A stretch of DNA of 32,138 nucleotides from Phycisphaerae bacterium (lineage in GTDB: Bacteria > Planctomycetota > Phycisphaerae > Phycisphaerales > UBA1924): assembly GCA_030426395.1 (NCBI GenBank), contig JAUHYE010000032.1, positions 1-32,138 of the forward strand, in the 5' to 3' direction. Positions 9,937 through 17,812 of the stretch are shown here, in pieces. Within the stretch, counting starts at the first letter, position 1. Each line of letters opens with the position of its first letter. Under the pieces are notes generated by a model. That model was not told where the DNA came from, did no database searches, and saw nothing but the letters and a program-made list of their open reading frames with translations. Both the position numbers and the translations under genes were made by a program.

Positions 9937-10140
9937 CTACTCGCGCGTTCCCGCTCGATACATATCCGTCGGCACGCCCGCGAACCCCCAATTCTGCTCA
10001 TCGACCTCGTCGATGACGATGTGGGTCTGGTCTGGTCGCTTGCCCAGCACGCGGCTGAGTGTGTCGGTGATCTCGGCGATGATCTGGGCCTTCTGCTCTC
10101 GCGTGGCGGCGGGGGTGATGCGGACGTTGACGTAGGGCAT
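9937..10140 (-). CDS. 4-oxalocrotonate tautomerase family protein
   Basis: A 67-residue protein of the small tautomerase superfamily. Members form hexamers and use the N-terminal proline, freed by Met removal, as catalytic base in keto-enol shifts. Here the sequence begins MPYVNVRITPAAT, so Pro1 is present. The middle helix KAQIIAEITDTLSRVLGK and the following THIVIDEVDEQNWGFAG match the family layout, and the length is typical. GAGGAG lies seven bases before the ATG at 10140. The longer open frame to 10473 is rejected because it would hide Pro1. It comes 67 bp downstream of the carboxypeptidase gene on the same strand and may be transcribed with it. The substrate is unknown. Confidence 0.9.
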   Translation of the reverse strand: MPYVNVRITPAATREQKAQIIAEITDTLSRVLGKRPDQTHIVIDEVDEQNWGFAGVPTDMYRAGTRE

Positions 10141-10207
10141 GGGCGGGCTCCTCGGGCGATGAACGAGCCTACGCCGGATGATGCCGGACGGTTTGGGTAG
10201 ATGAGTG

Positions 10208-12490
10208 CTACAACTCAAACACGCGCTGGAACTCCAGGAAGTCGAAGATCGTGAACTCGCCGTCGCCGTCGAAGTCGGCGCGCGGGTCGGATGCGTCGAA
10301 GGCTGTCTGGAACGCGAGCATATCGAATAGGTCGACCACACCATCGCGATTGAAGTCTGCGGGGTGGAAGTCGCAGCGCCGGATGACGGTGCGGACGTCG
10401 TCGATGCCGAACTCTCCGAGCACGTCGCCCTCGCCGACGCCGGCGCGGAAGCGCAGGAGGACCGCTCGGTCATAATCTACCAGGGGTATCTCCGCTTGGA
10501 ACGACCTCCACAACACCTGTTGGTCAGCGTGCAGAGTGGTCAAGTTGCTCCAAGAAGCTCCGCCATCGACCGAGGTATCGACGACCATCGCCACCGGCGG
10601 GCTGCCCTCGGGGCGTGCTGCCCAATACATGAACGAAACCTCGCCCGACGTATACGGCCCCCCGAAACCAGCAACCCAACCAGAGTACACCAACGTGGTC
10701 ACGCCGTTGACCATGCCGGCCACCGGGTCGGCGGTCGCGCGGTGATCAGTAAACATGCAGTCGGTAGCATCGCCGGGCGTCGTATCGTGCTCGGGTTGCA
10801 GGGGCGTAGCCTGTGGATCGCCTCTGATCCACAGGCCGGTGGTCGCGGTATCACCACTCTCACGCAGTGTCCAGAAGCTACCGCTCTCGCAATCATGCTC
10901 ACGAAACGTCTCGAACTCGAACTCGACGGGGATCAGCGAGCCATCGGCCGGCACGCGCGTGACACGACCATCGGTGGTGGTCGCCTCGGCGAAGAAGCCC
11001 GTGACCCAGTGCTCGCACGTGGCCCCCAAGAGATGGGCCTGATACAAGCCGCCTTCGAATCCCTGGGCCTCGCTCACGACGAGTTCGCTCAGGCCGAACA
11101 CCTCCTGATAGATGCGTACCGAATCCGGGTCGACGACGCCGTGGCCATCGAGTGCATCCATCGTGATCGGGCATAGCTCGCCCAGCCCGTAGCCGTTCTG
11201 GATATACCCCCTGGGTGCGTACACGCCCAGCCGAACCGGGCGGTCGATGTATTCTCCAAGCTCGATCGCACCGGCCAGCAGGGCGCGGCCCCAGGGCTTG
11301 ATGCGATCGAGGGGCGGCATGAAGCTCTCGCCGAGCTCGAACGTCCACGAGAGAGCATCCAGTTCATCGAAGGCCCAATCCTTCGAGGTTCCGCCGTAGC
11401 GCCCGGGTGTGGCCCAACCGATGGTCCTGCCCAGACCCGGCGCCGCGCTCATGGCGGTGGCGATGTCCTCACTGGCTTGGGTGATCGAGGCGAAACGCTC
11501 TCTGGGCAATCGGCCCTCGTAGCTGTATGGCGCATACAGAACGCCACCGTAAGCGTGGACATCCACGACTGCCGCGACGCGATCCTTGATCGGTATCAAG
11601 AAGTCGCGCAGCGACAGATTCTCCGGCTCGGAGAACTCGAACTCGCCGGGGTAGGTCTGGCCGCCCGGATGACGATCAACGCCGATGCCCCATCCCACGC
11701 TGTAGTTCCGGTTGTTGTCGACACCCCAGACGGCCCCCGTGCCGTCGCCACGCCGGTTCTTTCTCCACATGGCCTGATTCGAGTGCGACCACGCCACGCC
11801 ATCGGGATTGAGCAGCGGGATGAAGATGAACTCGAGGTTGTCAAGCAGACGTGTGGTGTCGGCGTCATGGCCGTAGCCGCGGACCAGGTGTTCGAGGGTG
11901 TACATCGAGGCCATGTGCGCGACCCACTCGCGGGCGTGGGTGCCGCCGATGAACACCAGGGCGGGCTTGTCGTCGCCCGAACCAACGCCGGTGACTCGGT
12001 ATGCCTCGACCGGGCGGCCCTCGATGGATTCACCGATCTGGCTCGATCGCACGATCGCGGGATTGATCGCCTTGATCTTCTCCAGACGATCGGCGAACTC
12101 GTCGGGCGTGCGGTAGATGCCGTACCAGTCGATGTCGTCGCCCGCCCGTGCCGCGGCATCACGCGCTCGGATCTGGGCCTCGTAGACAGCCAGGTCGGCA
12201 ATAAGGGTCTCGAACTCGATGCCCAGCGTGCCCAGTTCGCGGGCCTGGGCCGGGGTCAGCGCGACCTCGACCGGGAGACCAACCGAAGGGGAGTGGGTCC
12301 AGAAGTCGGCACCAAGCCGTTCGAGGTGCTTCAGCAACGTCCTGGTGGCGTGGGGCACCCGTACCAGCCGCATCCCAGCGATGGCGTCTGGAGTGACCCC
12401 CGGTTGGGCTTTAGGGCCTTGTGCGAAAGCCATCGTCGCCAATGTCAGAAATGCGACACCGAACAGGCAGCCAAACCGTAGCGTTATCAT
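10208..12490 (-). CDS. Secreted M14 zinc carboxypeptidase with C-terminal GC-type dockerin-like repeats
   Basis: A 760-residue exported metallopeptidase. The signal peptide spans about residues 1-23 (cleavage near AFAQ). The M14A catalytic domain holds the zinc ligands His185 and Glu188 (THAREW) and His312 (VVDVHAYGG), the substrate-binding region NPDGVAWSHSNQAMWRKNRR and DNNRNYSVGWG, and the catalytic Glu385 in TFELGE. It should remove C-terminal residues from peptides outside the cytoplasm. A middle region of ~250 residues is probably beta-rich, and the last ~50 residues hold two calcium-loop repeats, DFNRDGVVDLFDMLAF and DFDGDGEFTIFDFLEF, the GC-type dockerin-like tail common in Phycisphaerae exoproteins. 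The start is ATG 12490 with GGGGAGG eight bases upstream; the longer frame to 12607 lacks a signal peptide at its start. Confidence 0.93.
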   Translation of the reverse strand: MITLRFGCLFGVAFLTLATMAFAQGPKAQPGVTPDAIAGMRLVRVPHATRTLLKHLERLGADFWTHSPSVGLPVEVALTPAQARELGTLGIEFETLIADLAVYEAQIRARDAAARAGDDIDWYGIYRTPDEFADRLEKIKAINPAIVRSSQIGESIEGRPVEAYRVTGVGSGDDKPALVFIGGTHAREWVAHMASMYTLEHLVRGYGHDADTTRLLDNLEFIFIPLLNPDGVAWSHSNQAMWRKNRRGDGTGAVWGVDNNRNYSVGWGIGVDRHPGGQTYPGEFEFSEPENLSLRDFLIPIKDRVAAVVDVHAYGGVLYAPYSYEGRLPRERFASITQASEDIATAMSAAPGLGRTIGWATPGRYGGTSKDWAFDELDALSWTFELGESFMPPLDRIKPWGRALLAGAIELGEYIDRPVRLGVYAPRGYIQNGYGLGELCPITMDALDGHGVVDPDSVRIYQEVFGLSELVVSEAQGFEGGLYQAHLLGATCEHWVTGFFAEATTTDGRVTRVPADGSLIPVEFEFETFREHDCESGSFWTLRESGDTATTGLWIRGDPQATPLQPEHDTTPGDATDCMFTDHRATADPVAGMVNGVTTLVYSGWVAGFGGPYTSGEVSFMYWAARPEGSPPVAMVVDTSVDGGASWSNLTTLHADQQVLWRSFQAEIPLVDYDRAVLLRFRAGVGEGDVLGEFGIDDVRTVIRRCDFHPADFNRDGVVDLFDMLAFQTAFDASDPRADFDGDGEFTIFDFLEFQRVFEL

Positions 12491-12557
12491 GATCGAGACC
12501 TCCCCACGAGGGTGTACCGGCCTCGAATGGGTTGGTTTCACATGGCTACCGCGAATC

Positions 12558-13991
12558 TCACCGGATTTCCGCCGGCTCGCGTTCGGAGCCAATCCGCTTG
12601 GCGGCATCGGTTGCCAACCTCCGCTGCACCTCGATCACCAGCGTGTCGTCCTCGGGCACGCCGTGGCGGCGTGTGTCGAGCTCGCCGATGATGCGGCGGG
12701 GCCAGTCTCCCGGCTCGCAGTTGGCCGCGGCGATCATGGCGGTCAGCCACTGGCGGCCGATGCACTTGCCCTTGTCGTTGCGGGCCTCCATCGCCCCATC
12801 GGTGTAGGCGATGAGCATGTCGCCGGGCATGAACGTATGCGTCTGCGGGTCGGCGTGGAAGTCCTCGGGTCGGCAGGCGCCCAGCACGATGGCGGTCGAG
12901 TCGAGCTCTTCGATGGTGCCGTCGACGCCGCGCAGGAACATGGGCGGGTGGCCGGCGTTGGCATATGTCAGCTCGTTGGTGGTCGGGTCGATGCGCAGGC
13001 ACACCGCCGAGGCGTAGATGCTGTGCTGGGCCAGCGTCAGGTGGACGTAGCGGTTGAGCAGCCCCAGCACGTGCCCGGGTTCGGCGTGCGGATTCTCGGC
13101 GAAGATGCGTTCGAGCTCGCCGTGCAGGCGGTTGACGGTGAGGGCGGCTGCCAGGCCGTGGCCGGTGACATCAAGCAGCACGACGTTGACGGGTACGCGG
13201 CCCTCGATGCCGGGGCTCTCGAAGAAGAACAGGAAGTCGCCGCCGATCTGCCGCATGGGCTGATACGTGTAGCGAAAGACCATATCGCCAACGTCGCGGG
13301 GCTCGGGGAAGAGATCCTCGTGGATGCGACGGGCGTCGGTCATCTCGCGGCGGACCTCGCCGTAGCGATCGGAGAGGAACCGCATCTTGAAGGCTCGCAT
13401 GCGGCTTGAGTGCTTGATGGCGCACACGGCGAAGCCAGGGGCAACAAACGCGGGGAACAGGGCGAGCCAGAGCCACGTCAGCGAGGGCTTGAGATTGACC
13501 GCGATGAACACGATGGCGTGGAGCGCCAGCACGAGGCCGACGGTGCGCAGGACGTCCTTGGGCGACCACGGAAGGAAGATTGCCGCCATGAAGAAAGCGA
13601 AGCCGAAGTTGATCGTGGCCACGGGAACGACGCGGCTGAGTTCTCCCGAGCCGGGCCAGGTGATGACATAGTTGAGCAGCCCCATCGCGCCGATGTAGAG
13701 CAGCAGGATTCGAGTCAGCAGCAAGACCGCGGGCTTGTCGGGCTTGCTGTTGCGTACGCGCCAGAAGAACCAGCCGTAGACGCTGATATCGAAGAGCGCG
13801 ATGCCCACAAACGCAGCGATGTGAACGGGAGACTGCGAGATACGATTCCACCCCACCGCCAGGCTGATAAAGCTCAGGGCCCAAAGGGCGAGCATCGTGC
13901 CCAGGAACCACATGAACCGCCGGCGCAGCAGACGCCCGGTCTCGGCGTCGAACTCCTGTGCGAACTCGCTTGTGAAATTGGCGGTGGCCAT
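12558..13991 (-). CDS. Membrane-anchored SpoIIE/RsbU-type PP2C serine phosphatase
   Basis: A 477-residue protein. The N-terminal third carries about six hydrophobic spans (roughly residues 25-190), then a short coiled linker leading into a SpoIIE-type PP2C phosphatase domain. Metal-binding motifs are all present: QIGGDFLFFF, LLDVTGHGLAAAL, YANAGHPP, IAYTDG and EDDTLVIEV. Such enzymes dephosphorylate anti-sigma-factor antagonists in partner-switching pathways; no STAS or anti-sigma gene is adjacent, so the target is unknown. A GTG at 14039 would lengthen it but would lie inside the preceding cobalamin adenosyltransferase gene, so the ATG at 13991, 14 bp after that gene's stop, is used. No clear Shine-Dalgarno is seen. 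It is probably translated from the upstream gene's message. Confidence 0.9.
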   Translation of the reverse strand: MATANFTSEFAQEFDAETGRLLRRRFMWFLGTMLALWALSFISLAVGWNRISQSPVHIAAFVGIALFDISVYGWFFWRVRNSKPDKPAVLLLTRILLLYIGAMGLLNYVITWPGSGELSRVVPVATINFGFAFFMAAIFLPWSPKDVLRTVGLVLALHAIVFIAVNLKPSLTWLWLALFPAFVAPGFAVCAIKHSSRMRAFKMRFLSDRYGEVRREMTDARRIHEDLFPEPRDVGDMVFRYTYQPMRQIGGDFLFFFESPGIEGRVPVNVVLLDVTGHGLAAALTVNRLHGELERIFAENPHAEPGHVLGLLNRYVHLTLAQHSIYASAVCLRIDPTTNELTYANAGHPPMFLRGVDGTIEELDSTAIVLGACRPEDFHADPQTHTFMPGDMLIAYTDGAMEARNDKGKCIGRQWLTAMIAAANCEPGDWPRRIIGELDTRRHGVPEDDTLVIEVQRRLATDAAKRIGSEREPAEIR

Positions 13992-14005
13992 GGTGCGGTA
14001 TCGGC

Positions 14006-14599
14006 TTAGTTCGCTTCTCGATTGGCTCCGGGCTTCCACAGCACGTCGCCGGTTGGGTTGGTCACGCGACCCAGCACGAACAGCAGGTCGCTCAGCCTGT
14101 TGAGATATCGGATAACGTTGGGGTTCGTTTCGTCGGGCTCGGCTTCCAGGGTCGCCGCCGCCAGCCGCTCGGCCCGCCTCACGATGGTGCGAGCGAGGTG
14201 CAGGGCCGCCGCCGCGGGCGTGCCGCCGGGCAGCACAAAGCTGGTGAGGGGCTCGAGGTCTTCGTTGAAGCGGTCGATGAGGGCCTCCAGGCGTTCGGTC
14301 TGGCTCGGGATGACCCGAAGACGCTGGGCCTCCTTGCCATCCTGCTTGATCGGCGTGCAGAGGTCGGCCCCGCAGTCGAACAGGTCGTGCTGGAGCGATT
14401 CGAGGACCGAAACCAGCCCCGCGGCGGGCTCACCGGCGTCTCGGCAGGCGATGACCGCCAGGCCGAGGGCGGCATTGGCCTCGTCGGTGGTGCCGTAGGC
14501 GTCGACCCTGGGGTCGGCCTTGGCGACGCGCGAGCCATCTCCCAGGCCGGTCGTGCCGTCGTCGCCGGTACGGGTATAAATCTTGTTGAGCTTGACCAT
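14006..14599 (-). CDS. Cob(I)alamin adenosyltransferase, PduO/MMAB type
   Basis: This enzyme transfers the adenosyl group of ATP to reduced cobalamin to give coenzyme B12. The 197-residue protein shows the family's ordered motifs: YTRTGDDGTTGLGDG (ATP-binding N-terminus), VDAYGTTDEANAALG, SFVLPGG, ARTIVRRAER and NVIRYLNRLSDLLF. It acts in the cytoplasm, supplying B12-dependent enzymes such as mutases, none of which is in view. The ATG at 14599 has no Shine-Dalgarno but has TAGACT ending six bases upstream, and it lies 17 bp from the divergent recJ start. The membrane phosphatase gene follows 14 bp downstream on the same strand, with no obvious functional link. Confidence 0.95.
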   Translation of the reverse strand: MVKLNKIYTRTGDDGTTGLGDGSRVAKADPRVDAYGTTDEANAALGLAVIACRDAGEPAAGLVSVLESLQHDLFDCGADLCTPIKQDGKEAQRLRVIPSQTERLEALIDRFNEDLEPLTSFVLPGGTPAAAALHLARTIVRRAERLAAATLEAEPDETNPNVIRYLNRLSDLLFVLGRVTNPTGDVLWKPGANREAN

Positions 14600-14604
14600 C
14601 CGGC

Positions 14605-14610
14605 TAGTCT
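14605..14610 (+). promoter_or_regulatory. Candidate -10 box for leaderless recJ
   Basis: TAGTCT is followed by exactly six bases and the recJ ATG. TTGTTG at 14583-14588, 16 bp upstream, is a possible weak -35 inside the divergent gene. The box overlaps the minus-strand TAGACT by five bases. Confidence 0.5.
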
Positions 14611-14611
14611 A
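14606..14611 (-). promoter_or_regulatory. Candidate -10 box for the leaderless cobalamin adenosyltransferase gene
   Basis: The minus strand reads TAGACT here, followed by exactly six bases and the ATG at 14599. The box shares five of its six base pairs with the recJ box. No convincing -35 was found for this direction. Confidence 0.5.
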
Positions 14612-14616
14612 CGGCC

Positions 14617-16380
14617 ATGCCCCCCACCGCCCCATCGCCATCGGCCGCTTCCCTGCGCGGCCTGACCAAGCGGTGGCGGCTGCCCGAGCCGGCGGGTCCG
14701 CTTGACGCCTCGCTGCCGCCGCTGGTGGCCCGGGTACTGGCGGGGCGGCCGCACCTCGACGCGGCGAGCCTGGAGCCCAAACTGACTGGGCTGCACGACC
14801 CATCGGGCATCCCGGACCTGGACAAGGCCGCCGAGATGCTGTTGGAAGCGGGACGGCGGGGCGAAGCGATCGCGATCTACGGCGACTACGACGTGGACGG
14901 CACGACCGGATCGGCCATCCTGCACCACATCATCCGGGAACTCTGCCCCGATGCCCGGCTGATGCACTTTGTGCCCCACCGCCTGCGAGATGGATACGGC
15001 GTGCACGTCCACGCGATCGAGAAGCTTGCCGACGATGGGGCCAGGGTCATCGTGACGGTGGACTGCGGCATCACCGCCACCGAACCGGCCAAGCGGGCGC
15101 GGGAACTGGGCGTTCGGCTGATCGTGACCGACCACCACAACCCGCCCGCCAGTGTGGACGACCTGCCCAAGGCCGACGCGGTGGTGCATCCCGGCCGGCC
15201 CGATTCGGCATACCCGTTCGCCGGCTTGTGCGGCGCGGGCGTGGCCTTTAAGCTGGCGTGGCGGATGGCGACGCTCGCGGGCGAAGGCGGCCGGGCGGCG
15301 GCGGGGCCTCGGGCGCTGCTACTCGATCTGCTTCCGCTCGCGGCACTCGGGACGGTGGCGGACGTCTCGCCGCTCATCGACGAGAACCGGACCATCGTGA
15401 CGCACGGCCTGGCCCTCATGCGGCGGACGCGGATCCGTGGGCTCGCAACGCTGGCCGAGCGATGTGTGCGGGAGAATCGGCCGGTGAGCGTGGGCGATCT
15501 GGGGTTCCGCCTCGGCCCGCGTATCAACGCGCTGGGGCGCGTGGCCGAGGCGGACGAGGCGATCGAGTTACTCACGACGAGCGATGGTGAACGCATCGAG
15601 GCCATCTGCGACACGATGGACGAATTCAACCAGCAGCGGCAGTCCATCGAGAAGCGCATTGTCGAGCAGGCGTGTGCCGAGGTTGTCCGGCTCGGGATGG
15701 ACCAGGATGGGCACCGGGCTATCGTGCTCGCGCACGGAGATTGGCACCCGGGTGTTATCGGCATCGCGTGTTCGCGGTTGGTCGAGCGCTTCGGGCGGCC
15801 GACGATCCTGATGCAGCGTGATGTCGACGTGTGCAAAGGATCGGGCCGGAGCATACCCGGATTCAACCTGCACGGCGCGGTACGGGCGTGTGCGCATGAG
15901 GTCGAGGGCTTCGGCGGGCACGACGCGGCCATCGGGCTGCGGGTGCCGCTCGCACGGCTCGATGCGTTCGCCGAGGCATTGGTCGCGCACGCCAACGAGT
16001 TCATTACCGTGGACGACCTCACGCCCGAAGTTCGCATCGATTCCGACGCGGCGCTACACGAACTCGACGAGATGGGCGTGATGACGCTCGAGAAGCTCGG
16101 GCCATTCGGCCGCGGCAACCCGACACCACGCTTGCGGCTGAAGAACGTGCGGGTTTCGCAGTCGCCCATGCTCATGAGCTCGAGCAGCACACACCTGTCG
16201 ATGTTCGTGCGCGACGACTCTGGCGCCACGCTCAAGCTCGTCGGCTGGGGCTGGGGGCGCCACGCCGAGCACATCAAGAATGGAACGACCCTGGACGTGG
16301 TGTTCACGCCCAGGGTCGAGGAGTATCGGGGTCGCCGGTCGGTGCGCGGCGAGATCGCCGACGTGCGAACGGCTGATTGA
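14617..16380 (+). CDS. recJ: Single-stranded-DNA-specific exonuclease RecJ
   Basis: RecJ degrades single-stranded DNA 5' to 3' in recombination, mismatch and base-excision repair. The 587-residue length is normal (577 in E. coli). The DHH-family motifs appear in order: YGDYDVDGTTG (motif I), VTVDCGIT (II), TDHHNP near residue 171 (III), GTVADV (IV), then GPRINALGR, GDWHPGVIGIACSRL, and the DHHA1 motif GSGRSIPGFNLH with GFGGHDAAIG. A C-terminal OB-like part follows. All metal-binding Asp/His residues expected from these motifs are present. The start has no Shine-Dalgarno; a TAGTCT box ends six bases upstream. It ends 8 bp before the stop of the convergent TPR lipoprotein gene. Confidence 0.97.
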   Translation: MPPTAPSPSAASLRGLTKRWRLPEPAGPLDASLPPLVARVLAGRPHLDAASLEPKLTGLHDPSGIPDLDKAAEMLLEAGRRGEAIAIYGDYDVDGTTGSAILHHIIRELCPDARLMHFVPHRLRDGYGVHVHAIEKLADDGARVIVTVDCGITATEPAKRARELGVRLIVTDHHNPPASVDDLPKADAVVHPGRPDSAYPFAGLCGAGVAFKLAWRMATLAGEGGRAAAGPRALLLDLLPLAALGTVADVSPLIDENRTIVTHGLALMRRTRIRGLATLAERCVRENRPVSVGDLGFRLGPRINALGRVAEADEAIELLTTSDGERIEAICDTMDEFNQQRQSIEKRIVEQACAEVVRLGMDQDGHRAIVLAHGDWHPGVIGIACSRLVERFGRPTILMQRDVDVCKGSGRSIPGFNLHGAVRACAHEVEGFGGHDAAIGLRVPLARLDAFAEALVAHANEFITVDDLTPEVRIDSDAALHELDEMGVMTLEKLGPFGRGNPTPRLRLKNVRVSQSPMLMSSSSTHLSMFVRDDSGATLKLVGWGWGRHAEHIKNGTTLDVVFTPRVEEYRGRRSVRGEIADVRTAD

Positions 16381-16388
16381 GCCGAGAC

Positions 16389-17663
16389 TTACTGGCCGTC
16401 GTCGGGCACGCCCACGAAGGTCTCGGCGTACTGGGCGTCCAGGGCAGCGATCATGCGCGAGACGCTCTCGTTGCTGGGATCCAGCTTCTGAGCGGCCTCG
16501 AAACTCGAGCGGGCCAGACCCGGCATGTCGGCCTGCTGGGCGATGAGGCCCCGCAGGATGAGCGGCGTGGGGTCGGTCTCACTGCGCTGGATGGCCAAGT
16601 CGAGGCTGGCCAGGGCGCCCTCGAGGTCGCCCGTGCCGCGCTGTTGCAGAGCACGGAGCAGGTAACCCTCGCTGCGCTGGGGGGCCAGGGCGATGACGCG
16701 GCCGGCGGCGCGACGCACGCGGGCCATGTCACGGAGCTGGTAGCAGACGTGGCCGAGTTGGATCCAGGCGTCCAGGTCCTTCTCGCCACCCTCGGTCTCG
16801 GTCAGGCTCACGAGCACGTCGCGGGCCTCGACGGGGCGGTCGACCTCGACCAGGCAGCGGGCACGCATGTGCTGCAGGTCGCGGCGATCCTTGAACTCGT
16901 CCTTGCCGAGAAGCTCGGCCAGGTTGTACTCGGCCTCGGCAAAGCGGCCCGAGGCCAGCTCGGCGCGGGCGAGGTCTTCTTGCACGCCGGGGTCTTCGGG
17001 GGCAAGGAAGCGGGCCTCGGTGAACCACTCGGCGGCCTTCTCGGCGTCGCCGCGCATCATGGCGATGTGGCCCAGGGTCTGGCGGATGCCGGCATTGTGG
17101 CGGTAGATCTCAAGGCGATCCTTGAGATAGGTCTCCGCGTCGTCGGTACGGCCGATGTCGATCAGCATCTCGGCAGCAGCGACGGCGTAGATGGCACGGG
17201 CCGTGTCGAGCTCGGCGGCGCGCTGGTAGCGTTCCATCGCACTCTCCTTCTCACCAATGCGTTCGTAGGCGACGCCCAGGAAGTACTGGGTGTCAACATC
17301 TTCGGGATCGAGGATCTCGGCCTTGCCGAGCGAGGCCATGGACTCCTCGAAGTTGCCGAGTTCCATCATGATGCGGCCGCGGAGCACGTGCGAGCGCACG
17401 ACGCTGTCGTTCAGCGCGATCGAGCGATCGATGTGGTCCAGGGCCTTCTGCGGATCACCTGAGAGAAAGGCCTGGCGGGCCATGTCCCACTCGGTGCCGC
17501 TCTTCATGCCTGCCATGCGCTCGGCGGCGCCCTGGCGGGCCGCCTCCGAGGTGCGACTGTTGCCCGAGCAACCGGTCAGGGCCATGGCTCCCACCACCGC
17601 GCCGGCCAGCAGCGCGAGCTTGGCGGTCCGCGTCATCGTGTTCATGCGTCGTTCGTTGTGCAT
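16389..17663 (-). CDS. TPR-repeat lipoprotein, candidate pilotin for the upstream secretin
   Basis: A 424-residue lipoprotein. The hydrophobic signal ends in the lipobox LTGC, with the lipidated Cys at residue 32. The mature part is almost wholly tetratricopeptide-like helices (for example ALDHIDRSIALNDSVVRSHV, SMASLGKAEILDPEDVDTQY, AEWFTEARFLAPEDPGVQED), which usually form a protein-binding superhelix. TPR lipoproteins of the PilF/PilW type are known pilotins that bring PilQ secretins to the outer membrane. This gene comes directly after the secretin gene on the same strand, so that role is an attractive inference, not shown. ATG 17663 is chosen because GAGAGGA lies upstream; in-frame ATGs at 17645 and 17636 would also leave an intact signal. 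Confidence 0.85.
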   Translation of the reverse strand: MHNERRMNTMTRTAKLALLAGAVVGAMALTGCSGNSRTSEAARQGAAERMAGMKSGTEWDMARQAFLSGDPQKALDHIDRSIALNDSVVRSHVLRGRIMMELGNFEESMASLGKAEILDPEDVDTQYFLGVAYERIGEKESAMERYQRAAELDTARAIYAVAAAEMLIDIGRTDDAETYLKDRLEIYRHNAGIRQTLGHIAMMRGDAEKAAEWFTEARFLAPEDPGVQEDLARAELASGRFAEAEYNLAELLGKDEFKDRRDLQHMRARCLVEVDRPVEARDVLVSLTETEGGEKDLDAWIQLGHVCYQLRDMARVRRAAGRVIALAPQRSEGYLLRALQQRGTGDLEGALASLDLAIQRSETDPTPLILRGLIAQQADMPGLARSSFEAAQKLDPSNESVSRMIAALDAQYAETFVGVPDDGQ

Positions 17664-17712
17664 CGTCCTGCGTCCTCTCGCCGCCCGCATTCTCTGGCGG
17701 GCCCGGGCTATT

Positions 17713-17799
17713 GGACGCGTGATACCACACGCGTCCGACTGTCATTTACCTTCGGCCCTTTTGGGGCCACGCTGAACCCGGCGTCCACACGAACGCCGG
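17713..17799. other. Three small hairpins in the secretin-TPR gene gap
   Basis: Three inverted repeats follow one another between the secretin stop and the TPR gene: GGACGCGTG/CACGCGTCC with a 6-base loop (17713-17736), GGCCC/GGGCC with a 5-base loop (17754-17768), and CCGGCGT/ACGCCGG with an 8-base loop (17778-17799). None is followed by a run of T on the minus strand, so a plain intrinsic terminator is unlikely. They could weaken read-through, protect the secretin message from 3' decay, or serve as a protein site. Confidence 0.4.
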
Positions 17800-17812
17800 A
17801 TGTGATGGGTTA

